Positions 10,520 through 21,800 of a DNA stretch of 64,000 nucleotides are shown one piece after another. Where the stretch lies: the NCBI RefSeq assembly GCF_049243985.1, contig NC_135371.1, positions 513,501-577,500 of the forward strand, given 5' to 3'. A model generated the notes under the pieces. That model was given only the letters and a program-made list of their open reading frames with translations. It was not told where the DNA came from and did no database searches. The stretch comes from Paroedura picta (Eukaryota > Chordata > Lepidosauria > Squamata > Gekkonidae). The position numbers and the translations under genes were made by a program. Position 1 is the first letter of the stretch; every line of letters begins with the position of its first letter.

Positions 10520-11105
10520 AGGACAATTGGAGGAATGAGGAGGAGGAGGAGGAGCTTCATCAGCTACTGCTAGAGAGAGTTAAAAATGAAGACGTGAAAG
10601 AAAACATCAGGAATGGAGACAGGCCTAAGAGAAAGAAAGACATCTGGGTGTACCAAATTATACACATACAGGGGAGAAACCTTTTGAATGCTCGGTGTGT
10701 AGAAAGAGATTCAGTGAGAGTGGCACTCTTCAAAAGCATCAGAGAATCCACACAAGGGAGAAACCTTTTGAATGCTCAGTGTGTGGAAAGAAATTCAGTC
10801 AGAGGGGTCATCGGCAACAGCATCAGAGGACCCACACAGGGGAGAAACCTTTTGAATGCTCAGTGTGTAGAAAGAGATTCAGTGACAGTGGCAATCTTCA
10901 AAAGCATCAGAGAATCCACACAGGGGAGAAACCTTTTGAATGTTCAGTGTGTGGAAAGAGATTCAGTCAGAGAGGCACTCTTCAACAGCATCAGAAAACT
11001 CATAGAGGGGTGAAACCTTTTGAATGCTCAAAGTGTTCAAAAAGATTCTGTGCAAGGTGGATTCTTCAGCAGCATAAAAAAATCCACCTGGGACAAAGTA
11101 TTTGA
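10520..11105 (+). pseudogene. C2H2 zinc-finger exon, five fingers, out of frame with the spacer
   Basis: The spacer reads EDNWRNEEEEELHQ in one frame. From about 10667 another frame gives [15 protein letters not shown] and four further C2H2 fingers (CxxC-x12-HxxxH) with HTGEKPF-type linkers, the last being [14 protein letters not shown], ending IHLGQSI and a stop at 11103-11105. The fourth-to-fifth linker is RGVKPF. The frame change between spacer and fingers is the only clear break. Confidence 0.8.
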
Positions 11106-11511
11106 ATGCTCATGGCATAGGAAGATATTCGGATCAGCACCACAAGGCTTAGAGATTACTCTCTACTTCTGGTTGTTTGCCAATCTAACTTTAATGGACA
11201 TCTACAAAATTGGTAGAAACACTTCCTTTCCCCCATCCTGTGAGGAAAAAGAAAAGTTGAGGGTAACAGCATTAAATCTGAAGAGGTTTGTCCCATTATA
11301 GTGCTGTCATATATTAAGAATTAATTTTCATTATTAAGTGAAGGGAGCATTCTTGCCTGTTCAATCTAAGCAGATTTTCATAGAGGTCAATTACAGTGGA
11401 GAATCTCCAGCACCCCCTGCCTTTCCCTTGACAAAGCCCACGCTGGGAAATTGGGGAAGGAATGTTATCTTTTGGAGTTGAAGTCTGTTCTTAAGGTCCC
11501 TTCAAAAGTAC

Positions 11512-11517
11512 AATAAA
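11512..11517 (+). promoter_or_regulatory. AATAAA polyadenylation signal
   Basis: Canonical AATAAA 407 bases after the stop codon of the finger exon, with no coding sequence in between. A plausible 3' end of the plus-strand zinc-finger transcript. Confidence 0.6.
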
Positions 11518-11799
11518 TAGAATTAATCTTTGTACAAAATTATGCATTTGTGTGTATGATAGTCGTTCCACGGAACCTGGGGAAGCCATCCCAACCGAGC
11601 TCAGGGCTCAGAGGACCCCTCACCAGTTGGTCCGCCACTCACGGGACCATCCCAAACTTCCAATCGAGATCTCACAGCCTCTTGACTATTCCAGAAGACC
11701 AAGACACCATTAAGAACTTCCCAGTTCCCAGACTGTCTTCGACACCTCCTTAACGACGGTGGCTCAAGTCACAAGGGTATCTCAGCTGGCGTTTTTCCC

Positions 11800-12340
11800 C
11801 TTTCCTGTTTACTAGCACCCTACCTGGCCACCATGATCCACGCAACGGTCACCTGCAGACATGATTACTACAGCTCGCTCTACACTGGCCGATCCTTGAC
11901 CCTGCTCCAGAAATTAAAGCTTGTCCAAAATGTAGCTGTCTGGGTTGCAGCCACTTTGGTTCCCGGATGAGTTTCAATCCTGTTCAGGGTTTTGGTTTTA
12001 ATCTGGACCTGGCACGTCTGAAGGACTGCCCCTCTGGATGCGTGCCCCCCCTCCCCAGAGCATTGCAGTCCAGCAATCCCAACCAGCTAGGGATCCCTGG
12101 CCCTAAAGGATCGTGGCCTCCAGGGTCTTTTTGGCCGTGGCTCCTGCCATGTGGATTGAGCTCCCTGAGGCCGTGAACTACTTGTGATTTCTGCGTGGCC
12201 CCTAAGACGGAGGAGCCCTTCTCCCGGCCGATGGTTGAGGGCTGCCAGATAAGTCCCTTCTGTCGGCTTCCCCTTTTCTCCTCGGGGGAGACAAATTTGA
12301 TGCTTTTGGGCCCTGCTCTGGCTAGGCCAGGCACTCCTGA
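11800..12340 (+). mobile_element. L2-type LINE, ORF2 C-terminal part
   Basis: Plus-strand reading gives MIHATVTCRHDYYSSLYTG and LQKLKLVQNVA, matching L2 ([20 protein letters not shown] in the element at 29753-31590). It is decayed, with several stops. Confidence 0.7.
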
Positions 12341-13235
12341 TTAGGGTTGTGCAGGGAGGCCCCGATTTGGACCGTTTCGGATTCAAATCGGCCGATTCGG
12401 ACTGGTCCGAATTGATTCGGGGCCAATGCAAGTCAATGGAGGCCATTGACTTGCATTGGAAAGGCTCCCGAATAGTTTCGGACGATTCGGGGCCAATGCA
12501 AGTCAATGTCTCCATCATTATTAAGTATTAAGTATATTAAGTATATCTCCATTGACTTGCATTGGAAATCCTTCCCCTGCCTTCCCCGGGGGCTGGGAGG
12601 GAGGGAGTGTAAGTTGCACCCCTGAAACTTCTTGGGGAGCTCAGGGAGTGTCTTCCCTGAGTCCCCTGAAAGTTTCAAGAAGATTGGACCAAGGGGTCCA
12701 ATCCTAGGGGCTCCCAAAGAGGGTGCCCCATCTGCTCCATTGGTTACAATGGAGTGTCAGATTCTTTAGGCTGAACATGTTTCTCCATAGACTTCTATGG
12801 GGAATGTTCCTTGGGAGCCCCCAGGATGGGACCCCCTGGTGCAATCTTCCTGAAACTTGCAGGTGACTGAGAGAAGACCCCCCCAGAGCTCCCCTGCAAG
12901 TTTCAAGAAGATTGGACCAAGGGATGGGACCTAGGGGCTCCCAAAAGTGTGAGAAAAAAATGATTTCAGAACAAGGAAATTGGCTATTTCCCTGCTGAAA
13001 TCATTTTTTTCTCACGCTTTTGGGAGCCCCTAGGTCCCATCCCCTTGGTCCAATCTTGCTTTCCTGTCTCGGCCGTGAAAGCCGGACAGGAAAGGGGCCG
13101 GGCGGTGGAGGCTTCTGCGACGGGCGACGGAGGCTTCGCGGCTCCTGATTGGCCCCTCCGAGTTTTTATCCCGGACAGGGCCCGCCCTAACTCCTCCCAC
13201 ACAGCCCTTACTCTATTATTTAGTTCTTATGTTAG
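12341..13235. mobile_element. Non-autonomous palindromic DNA element (family unknown)
   Basis: Holds a perfect 17-bp inverted repeat (12423-12439 with 12443-12459), a second pair of the same ccaatgcaagtcaatg core at about 12494 and 12550, and a large hairpin with arms 12908-12969 and 12995-13057 around a 25-base loop. Direct repeats of tttcaagaagattggacc occur at about 12675 and 12901. The last 80 bp (atcccggacaggg, then cccttactc and ttatttagt) match the end of the element at 35300-35850. No coding sequence. Confidence 0.6.
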
Positions 13236-13239
13236 TTAA

Positions 13240-13845
13240 GTATCATGTTGGTGACTCTTCTTTCTTTCCTTCTCTTTTGCACTCTGCCTCCCGAACTCCC
13301 GCTGGCAGAGCTCCGGTCCCCGGGAGAAAACCCCGCCCCGCCCCATCTCAGCCTCCCCCAAGAACCGGGGGGGGGGCTTCCTCCCGGTCAGGGGTCTGAC
13401 CCATCCCGCCCTCCCCTCCCCCCGAAGTCGCATCGGGAACTGGCGTCCGCGGCGTGCAGAACTGGCCGGCAGGGCGAAGCGGGGCAGGGACATCCACCCG
13501 CAGGCCGGACACGAGCCCCAGGCGCCTGGCCGCGCCCTTTTCCGAAAGGGACATGCGTCAAGCGGCCTTCCTCGGCCCGGCGGCTTTGCTGCACGCGAGC
13601 GCCGTCCCAGGCCAGGCGGCCCCAAAAGCTCCAGGGCTGCGCGGAGCCCCAAAGCCCCTCGAGTGACCGGGCGCTGAGCTGCAGCCTTCTGGCGAAGGAG
13701 GGTCTCACGTGGGAGGGGACGTCCGCCTCCGACTGGGGCGTGGGTGTGGGGGGGTCGTGGTGTTGTGCGTGGCCGGCCGGCCACTGGCCCCAGTGGAGAG
13801 GGGTCGGGGCTTGACCGTCTCTCTTTAGGGAAAGCCGCGTCTGAC
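13240..13845. other. GC- and CpG-rich block without an assigned gene
   Basis: CpG-rich sequence comparable in composition to the blocks at 3690 and 22750, but no exon with a recognisable product follows. The long overlapping ORFs on both strands have compositions dictated by GC content. It could be an orphan CpG island or repeat-derived. Confidence 0.4.
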
Positions 13846-13849
13846 AAGA

Positions 13850-14070
13850 GTCGCCTGGAGGCAATGTTTTCTGACAGGAAATGTAAACACCCAGATATTT
13901 TATTCTTTCTCCAATCTCAAAACCCAATTTTTCTGATAAAAGATTTTTGGATTGGCCAGTCATATTTTTTTGTCAACACTTTAGTCTTAGAATTGTTTAG
14001 ATTAAAACCTGCCACTTTCCCAAAATTCTGGATTTCTTCCATCAAAGGTGGAATCCGCTCCATTTAGTCC
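13850..14070 (-). mobile_element. L1-type LINE, ORF2 fragment
   Basis: Minus-strand reading contains ERIKYLGVYI, the conserved KYLGI motif that follows the L1 reverse-transcriptase domain, then a decayed segment with stops. Confidence 0.6.
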
Positions 14071-14094
14071 TCTAAAAAAAAACAAACACACAAG

Positions 14095-14965
14095 ATCATC
14101 TCAAATCATCATCATAGTTTATAAAAATATCTCCTTATGTTTGGATGGCTTTAAAAGCCTCCTTGTTCAGAGGCAGTCAACCTCTGAATCCCACCACCGG
14201 AAGGCAGAATCCGGGGATGGCCTCCACCACTCTGCTTATTGGAACTGGTTGTCAATCGCGTGAGAGAGGGCTGGACTAGATGGCCTCTTGCTCTCTTCTG
14301 GAAAGGGGGAAAGGGAAGATATGGGTTGGTTTTGGGGAAGGAGAGAGAAGGGAGCCTGAAAAGAGAAGGGAAATCTGAAACAGTGTGTGGGGGGGGGGGG
14401 CGTGTGAACACAGGGCTCAACCCGGAGGAGTACCCAACTTCCACCTTGATAAGAGAGACAGAAGGTCCCTCACCCAGGAACAAGCCTGTGCCGCAGCTGA
14501 TCAACGAAGGAATGCACACTGAGCCTTCTTTAAAACAAGCCCACCTTTATTGGAAGGGGAGCACAATCACAGCCCTTAAGGCCCCGCCCTGCTTAATTGG
14601 GGGGGGGGGCTTGGCTATATTTCTGATAGCTCTCGGCTGCCTCTGAGGTGACCTTGAGCTGCATTCAGGGTGTTAAATCAGTGGGGCTCTGCTCTCCTTC
14701 ATAAGATTACGCCCAGCTGAGGACGGACAGACGACTCACAAAACCCAAGTCCAATGGACAGGCCCCACTTCCATGCGCCCCTCCCCCGCAGGCAGAAGGC
14801 AAGGGGTCATTCACCGCTAGGCCTCCCTGCAATACGTACAAAGGTTTCTATGGCACCAATAACATTTCACGATACCACATCGGCTACAATTTGTCATTTG
14901 CTAAATCAGAATAAAACACATTTCTTACTTCATACAATTGATACTATTTGGTATAACATCTGAAC
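14095..14965. other. CR1-like 3' end, then unassigned repeats
   Basis: 14140-14290 carries gttcagaggcagtcaacctctgaatcc and gagggctggactagatggcc in outline, typical of a reptile CR1-related 3' end on the plus strand. A run of G lies at 14389-14400. From 14500 to 14965 I see no coding sequence and no family I recognise. Confidence 0.4.
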
Positions 14966-15345
14966 ATGAGTCAGCAGCGTGACTCAGTGGCTCAAAAGGC
15001 AAATGGGATTTTGGGCTGCATCAAACAGAGCATCGTGTCCAGATCACGGGAGGTGATGGTACCGCTTTACTCTGCTCTGGTTCGGCCTCACTTGGAGTCC
15101 TGGGTTCAGTTTTGGGCACCACAGTTGAAGAGGGAGGAATATAGACAAACTGGAGCGTGTCCAGAGGATGGCAGCAAAGATGGTGAGGGGTTTGGAGAGC
15201 AAGACGTAGGAGGAAAGGTTGGGGGAGCTTGGTCTGTTTAGCCTGGAAAGGAGACGACTGAGAGGGGATCTGAGAACCATCTTCAAATATTTAAAAGGCT
15301 GCCATATGGAGGATGCAGCAGAATTGTTCTCTCTTGCCCTGGTGG
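14965..15345 (+). mobile_element. CR1-type LINE, ORF2 C-terminal fragment
   Basis: Plus-strand reading gives [20 protein letters not shown], then [19 protein letters not shown] and [10 protein letters not shown], the conserved CR1 ORF2 C-terminus. The copy at 28505-29115 is its close relative. Confidence 0.9.
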
Positions 15346-15544
15346 GACGGACCACCCACCCACCAGCAGCCATGGCGGCCAGCCGTCAGCGCACCCGTCA
15401 GCCCACCCTCCGGCAGAGCTCCCACCTCACCCGCCGTGTGCCAGCCCAACCGGCTGTGGGCTTCCTCAGGTAGCTCGGCCGCTGGTGGGCCCCTCTGGGG
15501 GCATGTGCCATGACACCTGTTGCATTCCCGGCTTGCAGGCTAAT

Positions 15545-15770
15545 ATTATAAATGTTTTAAATCTGCATGTTCTGCTGTTCCACGAACACCACCCTGAGAT
15601 GTCACAGTGAATGAATGAATGAATATAAATAAAATCAGGACTGTCCAAAGGCCTGTGGGACTAGCGTCAGTTCCGATAAGAAAAGGCTTCCTGCAGTCAG
15701 GAGGTCCAAGGATTGGAGCTTGCATCAGTCTCTCTTTAAGGAGCTTGAACACCTGTTGACTCTCCAATGA
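15545..15770 (-). mobile_element. LTR-retrotransposon pol fossil (Ty3/gypsy-like)
   Basis: A short minus-strand stretch resembles the region between reverse transcriptase and RNase H of Ty3/gypsy-type pol. It is a broken fragment of about 150-220 bp, with no LTRs or other parts visible nearby. Confidence 0.5.
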
Positions 15771-15889
15771 ACATCATTCACCAGTCTAGTCAAAGCCCTG
15801 TCCGATGCGAGGGCCTCTCGCCTATCAAGCACAAATCTTTGAAAAAGGTCCCCCTTCCAAGCCAACCGTGGATGTGAATCCAGATCCTC

Positions 15890-16090
15890 TAAGACTTGGT
15901 AACCCAGGCAGGCTCCTGGATTTAACTGGAAGGGCCATGCAGGCCATCTGGTCCCACCCCCTGCTCAAGGCAGGATCAGCCTCCAGCATCCAGGAGAAGG
16001 ATCTGTCCAGCCGCTGCTTGAAGACGGCCAGTGAGGGGGAGCTCCCCACCTCCTCAGGCAGCCCCTTCCACGGCCGAACTACTCTGAGAA
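15890..16090 (-). mobile_element. CR1-type LINE 3' end (same unit as the 176-bp array)
   Basis: The minus strand reads GSSPSLAVFKQRLDRSFSWM, then [12 protein letters not shown], the same CR1 end that forms the array at 295-1160. Confidence 0.85.
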
Positions 16091-17364
16091 AAAATGTTCA
16101 CCAACACAGTTCTCCAGATTACCATCTGCCACTCTCTCACAATGCCAAATTCAACATCTAGGAAAGAAAAACAAAAAGCTTGCAAACTGGGTGTGGAAGC
16201 CCTTCTGGATGTGTGTGTGAGAAAGAGAGTGAGCAACTCTCTTGGGGTACAGATAAGCTAACTATAGAGAAGCTAAATATATAAGCCAAATAGGACCAGT
16301 CACTGTGGCACAGCAGCAAACAAGGCGAAGGCAGTCGTGGGATATATCAACAGCGGCAGAACATCCAGGTCTTGAGATGGGGGCTGTGCAACACATTGGG
16401 CCAGTACCAGGGCAGGGACCGCTCAGGCAGCACTGCCAGCACCCTAATTCAATAAAGATCGAAAGAAAGACTAGAGCTGCCCGGGATCCAATGAAGCTCA
16501 CAGCCAGCAGATTCAGGACTGGCCAAGAGAGAGACTTTTTTGCAGCAGGAGTGGTAGGAGTGGGGAATTCACGGTCAGAGGAAGCAGCGATGGCCACAGG
16601 CACGGAGGGGCTTTGGAGGAAGAAAGTGTTCTCCCCTCTGAAAGAGACATTATGGGATGGTTTTTATCTCTCCAGATGCCGAGTTCTACACACGAAACCT
16701 TTGGGAAAGAGGCAGGATCTTCAGGCCCAACATGCAGATCCCGTTCCAAGTTAGAAGTAGCGAGCTGAAATTTCTCAGGCTGCTGCAGAAGGACACAATC
16801 TACGGGGGGGGGGGGGGGGGGAATTCAAGCTCCGAGGGGGGGAGTCAGCATCTGCCCAGAGATTACTCCAGGCCATTTCTGCCCCATGGAGTTGGGGGGA
16901 GGCGGAGCAGGAGGACATCTGACTTTTCCCTGATTATCTCTAGGATATTCTGGGGAAGAGGGAGGACAGCAATTGGGACTGGGGAATTCGCTGCCCTCCA
17001 TGGTTACCAGCCCCCTTCCACATAGTGGATCATAGTGGGGCATCTGACCCCTTAGAACGGAGGTGTGGAGTTAGGGGACCCAAGCGTATCTTTCAACCCA
17101 AGCAAATTCTCTTTGGGATTCACGGTGGGGACACCCAAAAGAGTTCAAAGCAGGCTGGGCTGGGGAGAGATTAGGATATTGTGATGCCTCTTGAGAGCTG
17201 CTTGTCATCTAAAAATGTCTGTGAATTAAGGATCATGGCTGGTCACAGCATGTTCATGAAAGGAGCAAAGAGGCCGGAGATATCTGTTATCCACAACTTG
17301 TCTCTTACCTCAAAGACTTGGGGAAAAGGATTATTTTTGACAGTTTTGTACATGGCAGAAAGAG
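16090..17364. other. No recognised gene
   Basis: AT-rich then mixed sequence with a G run at 16804-16820. No spliced exon or known repeat family was recognised apart from short CR1-like words. It is the 3' flank of the minus-strand zinc-finger gene. Confidence 0.4.
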
Positions 17365-18803
17365 TTAGATTGGCAGACAACCTGAAGTAGGGAGCAGTGC
17401 ATGGGTTCTCTGATGCTTTTGAAGAGTGCCGTTCAAACTGAATCTCATCTTGCAGACTGAGCATCTGAAAGGTTTCTCCCCTGTGTGGGTTCTCTGATGC
17501 TGCTGAAGATTGCCACTCTGACTGAATCTCTTTCCACACTCTGAGCATTCAAAAGGTTTCTCCCCTGTGTGGGTTCTCTGATGCTGCTGAAGAATGCATC
17601 TGCGACTGAATCTCTTTTCACACTCTGAGCATTCAAAAGGTTTCTCCCCTGTATGGGTTATTTGATGCTGTTGCACAAGGCCACTCTGGCTGAATCTCTT
17701 TCCACACACTGGGCATTCAAAAGGTTTCTGTCCTGTGTGGGTTCTCTGATGCTTATGAAGAGTGCCACTATGACTGAATCTCCTTCCGCACACTGAGCAT
17801 TCCAAAGGTTTCTCCCCTGTGTGGGTCCTCTGATGATTTTGAAGTGTGGCTTTGCGACTGAATCTCTTTCCACAAACTGAGCATTCCAAATATTTCTCCC
17901 CTGTATGGGATCTCTGATGCTCCTGAAGAGTGCCACTCTGACTATATTTCTTTCCACAAACTGAGCATTCAAAATTTATCTCCCGTGTGTGGGATCCCTG
18001 ATGCTGTTGAAGATTGCCACCCTGACTGAATCTCTTTCCACACACAGAGCATTCAAAAGGTTTCTCTCCTGTGTGGGTTCTGTGATGCTGTTGAAGAATG
18101 CATCTACGACTAAATCTTTTCCCACACACTAAGCATTCAAAAGGTTTCTCCCCTGTGTGGGTTCTCTGATGTTTTTGGAGGGTGCCTCTCTGACTGAATC
18201 TCTTTCCACACATTGAACATTCAAATGGTTTCTCCCCTGTGTGGGTTCTCTGATGCTTTTGAAGAGCACCACTCTGACTAAATCTCTTTCCACACACTGA
18301 GCATTCAAATGGTTTCTCCCCTGTGTGGGTTCTCTGATGCTCTTGAAGAGTGCACGTGTGACTAAATCTCTTTCCACACGCTGAGCATTCAAAAGGTTTC
18401 TCTCCTGTGTGTGTTCTCTGATGCTTATGAAGATTCCCACTCTGACTGAATCTCTTTCCGCACATGGAGCATTCCAAAGGCTTCTCCCCTGTGTGGGTTC
18501 TCTGGTGATTTTGAAGAGTGCATCTGCGACTGAATCTCTTCCCACACTCTGAGCATTCAAAAGGTTTCTCCCCTGTGTGGGTTCTCTGATGCTGTTGAAG
18601 ATGGACACTCTGACTGAATCTATTCCCACACACTGAGCATTGAAAAGGTTTCTCCCCTCTGTGTATTCTTTGGTGCCTAAAGCCGCCTTTCTTTCTCTTA
18701 GGCCTGCCTTGATTCCTGATGTTTTCTTTCAGGTCTTCATTTTTAACTCTGTCTGGCTGCTGTTGATGAAGTTCCTCACCCTCCTCATTGCTCTGATCAT
18801 CCC
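17365..18803 (-). CDS. Zinc-finger exon, 15 C2H2 fingers
   Basis: Opens after catcag with [19 protein letters not shown] (after the split glycine codon), then [15 protein letters not shown] and 15 consecutive C2H2 fingers with HTGEKPFEC linkers; the linker between fingers 8 and 9 is altered to HTREINFEC. The tail is [11 protein letters not shown] and a stop at 17365-17367. Every finger keeps both cysteines and both histidines. Residues at the DNA-contact positions vary between fingers (for example [27 protein letters not shown]). Confidence 0.95.
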
Positions 18804-21800
18804 CTGATGGAAGAAACAGAAAGACACTCTTAGCCTTAAGGATTCCTCCCTCCTAAGAGCCACAGCTGACCTCTTGCCCAGAAGGAGTTTTTGAGCCTCC
18901 AAGATTTCAGGTCCCCAGAAGACCTCCCTCCCCCGTTAACCACTGGATGTAAGACTGTACCAAACCCAACATTGCTCAGGAGTGAATCTGAAATCCTTGT
19001 GGGTATTCCTTGTGTTTCCTTGACGTTATCATAGAATCACAGAGTTGGAAGGGGCCATACAGGCCATCTAGTCCAACCCCCTGCTCAACGCAGGATCAGC
19101 CCAGAGCATCCTAAAGCGATATCATGGATCATGGATACTCACTCTCAGCCAGCCCATTTGGGAAGGAAATATTCTCTTGGGATCCTCTTGAGAAACTCTC
19201 CAGCTTGTCTTTGGGTACAAGACTGTTCTTTGTCTCCACCAAATTTTCTCCTATACGTCTGGCTCCTTTCGCAGAAAGAGAGAGAGAGGGAGAGAGATCT
19301 TCTTGATGAGGAAGGAGAGAAATTCAGGAGTAAAAATTATGGTCAAGATTTAAGGCCCCAAAGTCAACCCGTATTGGGGGATGCATCTGTCAGGCAAAGG
19401 CCACAAGGCCCCCTCAAAAGGTTTCTTTCAAGGTCTCTCTCTCAAGAGTGTGGCAGGCCTGAGAAACTGCACCCAGGGGCGTAACCAGGAGGGAAGGGGG
19501 ATTAGGAGCCTTCTCTGAGCCTCCGGGAAAGACCCTGGATTGGGTCCTTGGGACCCCCTGACCCTTGGGAGGTAGAGAGCATAATGCAGGCAAAGACCAG
19601 AGGGCGACCATGCCAGCACGTGTGGGCAGAGTGTGGTGGGGCTGGCAAGTCGGGTTTGAGCTGCTCTCCTCTCTGAGCAGAAGGAAGTGCCCTGAGCACA
19701 AGGGAGGTTGCTCAAGACCTGCCTCCACCTCCAAGTGCCCTCAGGGGTTTGGCGTTTGTGAAAAAGGTTTTGCTGTTGACTGGAGCCTCATTGAGGTCTG
19801 CTACTTAAGTGCCCCTTTGGGAACAGTCTGCTGATTGAGGCTGATGGAGGAGCTCTGGTGGAAGCTCCTGTCAAAAGATGCTCTGTGGGGATGTGGTGGG
19901 TGTCCGACATCCACAACCACCTATTGTCTTTGACCACCTAAGACGGGACCGATCCTGACCTTCATGCTACGTCTTCCACAAAGGCTTCTAGAGGCCTTGG
20001 CAGTGTCAGGAGCCATCGTGGGACGATGGCCACTTGGGGCTCCAGGCGGGCCTGACCCACACGCCTCAGCAGAGGGGGCTGCCTCTGGCTACTCAGGCCC
20101 TGGGCCCACCGGAGTCGGCATTCCCCTCTCAGACGGGCAGCCCAAGGCTCAGCTGAGTCTTTCACTTCACCTCCTGCCTGACCCTTCACACTGGAGATGC
20201 TGCCGGGGATCGAACCCGGGACCTCCTGCAGGCCAAGCAGAGGCTCTGCCTGTAAGCAGCAGGCCCTCCCCAAGTAGCAGGACGAGCCTCAAAGGAGTGA
20301 CTTGCTATTCAGTTGTTGGATTCATGGGTGCCTCAACAGAAGGGCAGCAATTCCCACCTCTGGCACCCATGAGCGATCCTCACCCAGAAAGGCCACATTC
20401 CCAGAGTTCTCCAGCGTGACGTCCCTCCACAGAGCCCTTTGGGCCGGATCCAGCAGGGACGGTTCTGCCTCAGAGACAGAGACAGACACGTCCTCCAAGG
20501 AGAAGGAGGGGAGACCCTGGAAGAGAAAGCAGACCCCCCCCCCTCAGAGATCACGCCTGGCAGAGGGAAAGGGACAGGATGCAGGGCTTGGGAGGGGGGA
20601 AGGATCTCTCGCCCAGACCCCTTGTAGAAACCGCAGGAGCAGAAGCCCCCGAGAAGGGAGGAGGGCCCAGGCTGCCCCCTGCTCCTCTCTCCTACCTGGA
20701 CTGGGGGTGCAGCAGCCTCTTCCTCCCCTCCGGGAAAACGACACCTCAACAGCATCTCTTCTCTACCTGTTAGAGAGACAAAAAAGGGAGGGAAGGGGGG
20801 CGTTTGCTTGCTTGTTTGGTGCTTCACACCCCCCCTTCTCACCCTGTCTACACTCAACATATTTTAAGCACTTTTAAGCTAAATTCTGGGAGAGGCAGGA
20901 AAGAAGCAAAAGGAACCTATGAGCCCAGGGATTATAAACGTTGCCAAGATCTTTCAGACTTCTGTGGGGAGACAAGTGTGTGGCCTGGGGGGAGGGAAGG
21001 GGGGGGACTTCCCATGACATGCCACTTTCGGCCGAGAGTTGACTTGAGCTTGTCCTAGGAGGGGGTGTTCGGGGTCTCCTGGCCTGCCAGCTTCACCATC
21101 GGGTTCTCAGCCAGAGGCAACATCATCATGACGCCACATCTGCCCCCGGCCCCTCCCAAAGCCCCTCCCCGCAAATCTTCTGGCAGGGCCAGGCCACTAC
21201 CTGCCACCCCCCACCCCACCCTCAGCAGACCAAGTCCCCCGGTGGCCTGCAGGACGCCCTTCTAGATACGGGTGCAGAAGCCAATTCTGTCTGGATTTCT
21301 TGGCCTCAGAGTCTGGCTTTCAGAGTTCTGCTGCCCCAGAAGGCAGAAACTCCCCTGATTCACCCGGCTGAATATCTCTGCTGAGGTTTGTCCACCTGTT
21401 CTCTTCCGAGTCAGCTCGACTTCCTCTGATGGGTTTTTAATCGCAGGCGTGTGTCCTGCTCCCGTCATCCCAGGGGGGACTTCCTCTTACGGAACGAAGG
21501 AGAGCAGAATCGTCACATGAATGGGGGAATTGCCCTCCCTCATTGTTTTCCTCATTGCCTGTTGTGGGGTTTGCAGGGTGTGGGGCCAATGGGGTTGTCA
21601 TTTAACCCCTGATATTTTGCCAGTAACTGTGGGGGGCATCTTCAGAGGCAGGGCAGGGCAGGGGGGGCTCTCTGGGCCAAAGTGCGGAGTGTGCAAACAG
21701 TGGCTGGGTCAGAATCACGGGGGCTAGAATGACCGGACCACAGCCCGAAAGAGCCGGAACAGCCAGTCGACTCCGGCCGTGACTTCAGTATTTCTAATCT

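Larger units (their letters stand above)
6585..11105 (+). pseudogene. SCAN-KRAB-C2H2 zinc-finger gene with a frame-broken finger exon
   Basis: Five coding exons can be chained with compatible phases: 6585-7022 (SCAN), 7264-7378 (acidic spacer), 8678-8748 (short linker), 8934-9066 (KRAB A box) and 10520-11105 (spacer plus five C2H2 fingers). All junctions are GT-AG. Proteins of this architecture dimerise through SCAN, recruit corepressors through KRAB and bind DNA through the fingers in the nucleus. The first four exons are open. In the last exon the spacer frame (EDNWRNEEEEELHQ, then RPKRKKD) does not continue into the finger frame: near 10660-10670 this copy is two bases longer than its paralogue at 17365-18803, so the fingers are read out of frame. 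No in-frame ATG precedes the fingers. Probably a recent pseudogene, or a protein truncated after KRAB; an assembly error is possible. The start codon is not located. Confidence 0.75.

Noticed and set aside
9840-10560. Serine/proline/leucine and arginine/glutamate ORFs
   Set aside because: Direct translations of the polypyrimidine tract.
16262-16754. Opposed 113- and 149-codon ORFs
   Set aside because: No recognisable domain, no splice context and no homology I can name.
21170-21420. Short stretch resembling a retroelement aspartic-protease active site
   Set aside because: A single brief motif-like match with no supporting domain around it. It may be chance, and it is too weak to call a fossil.
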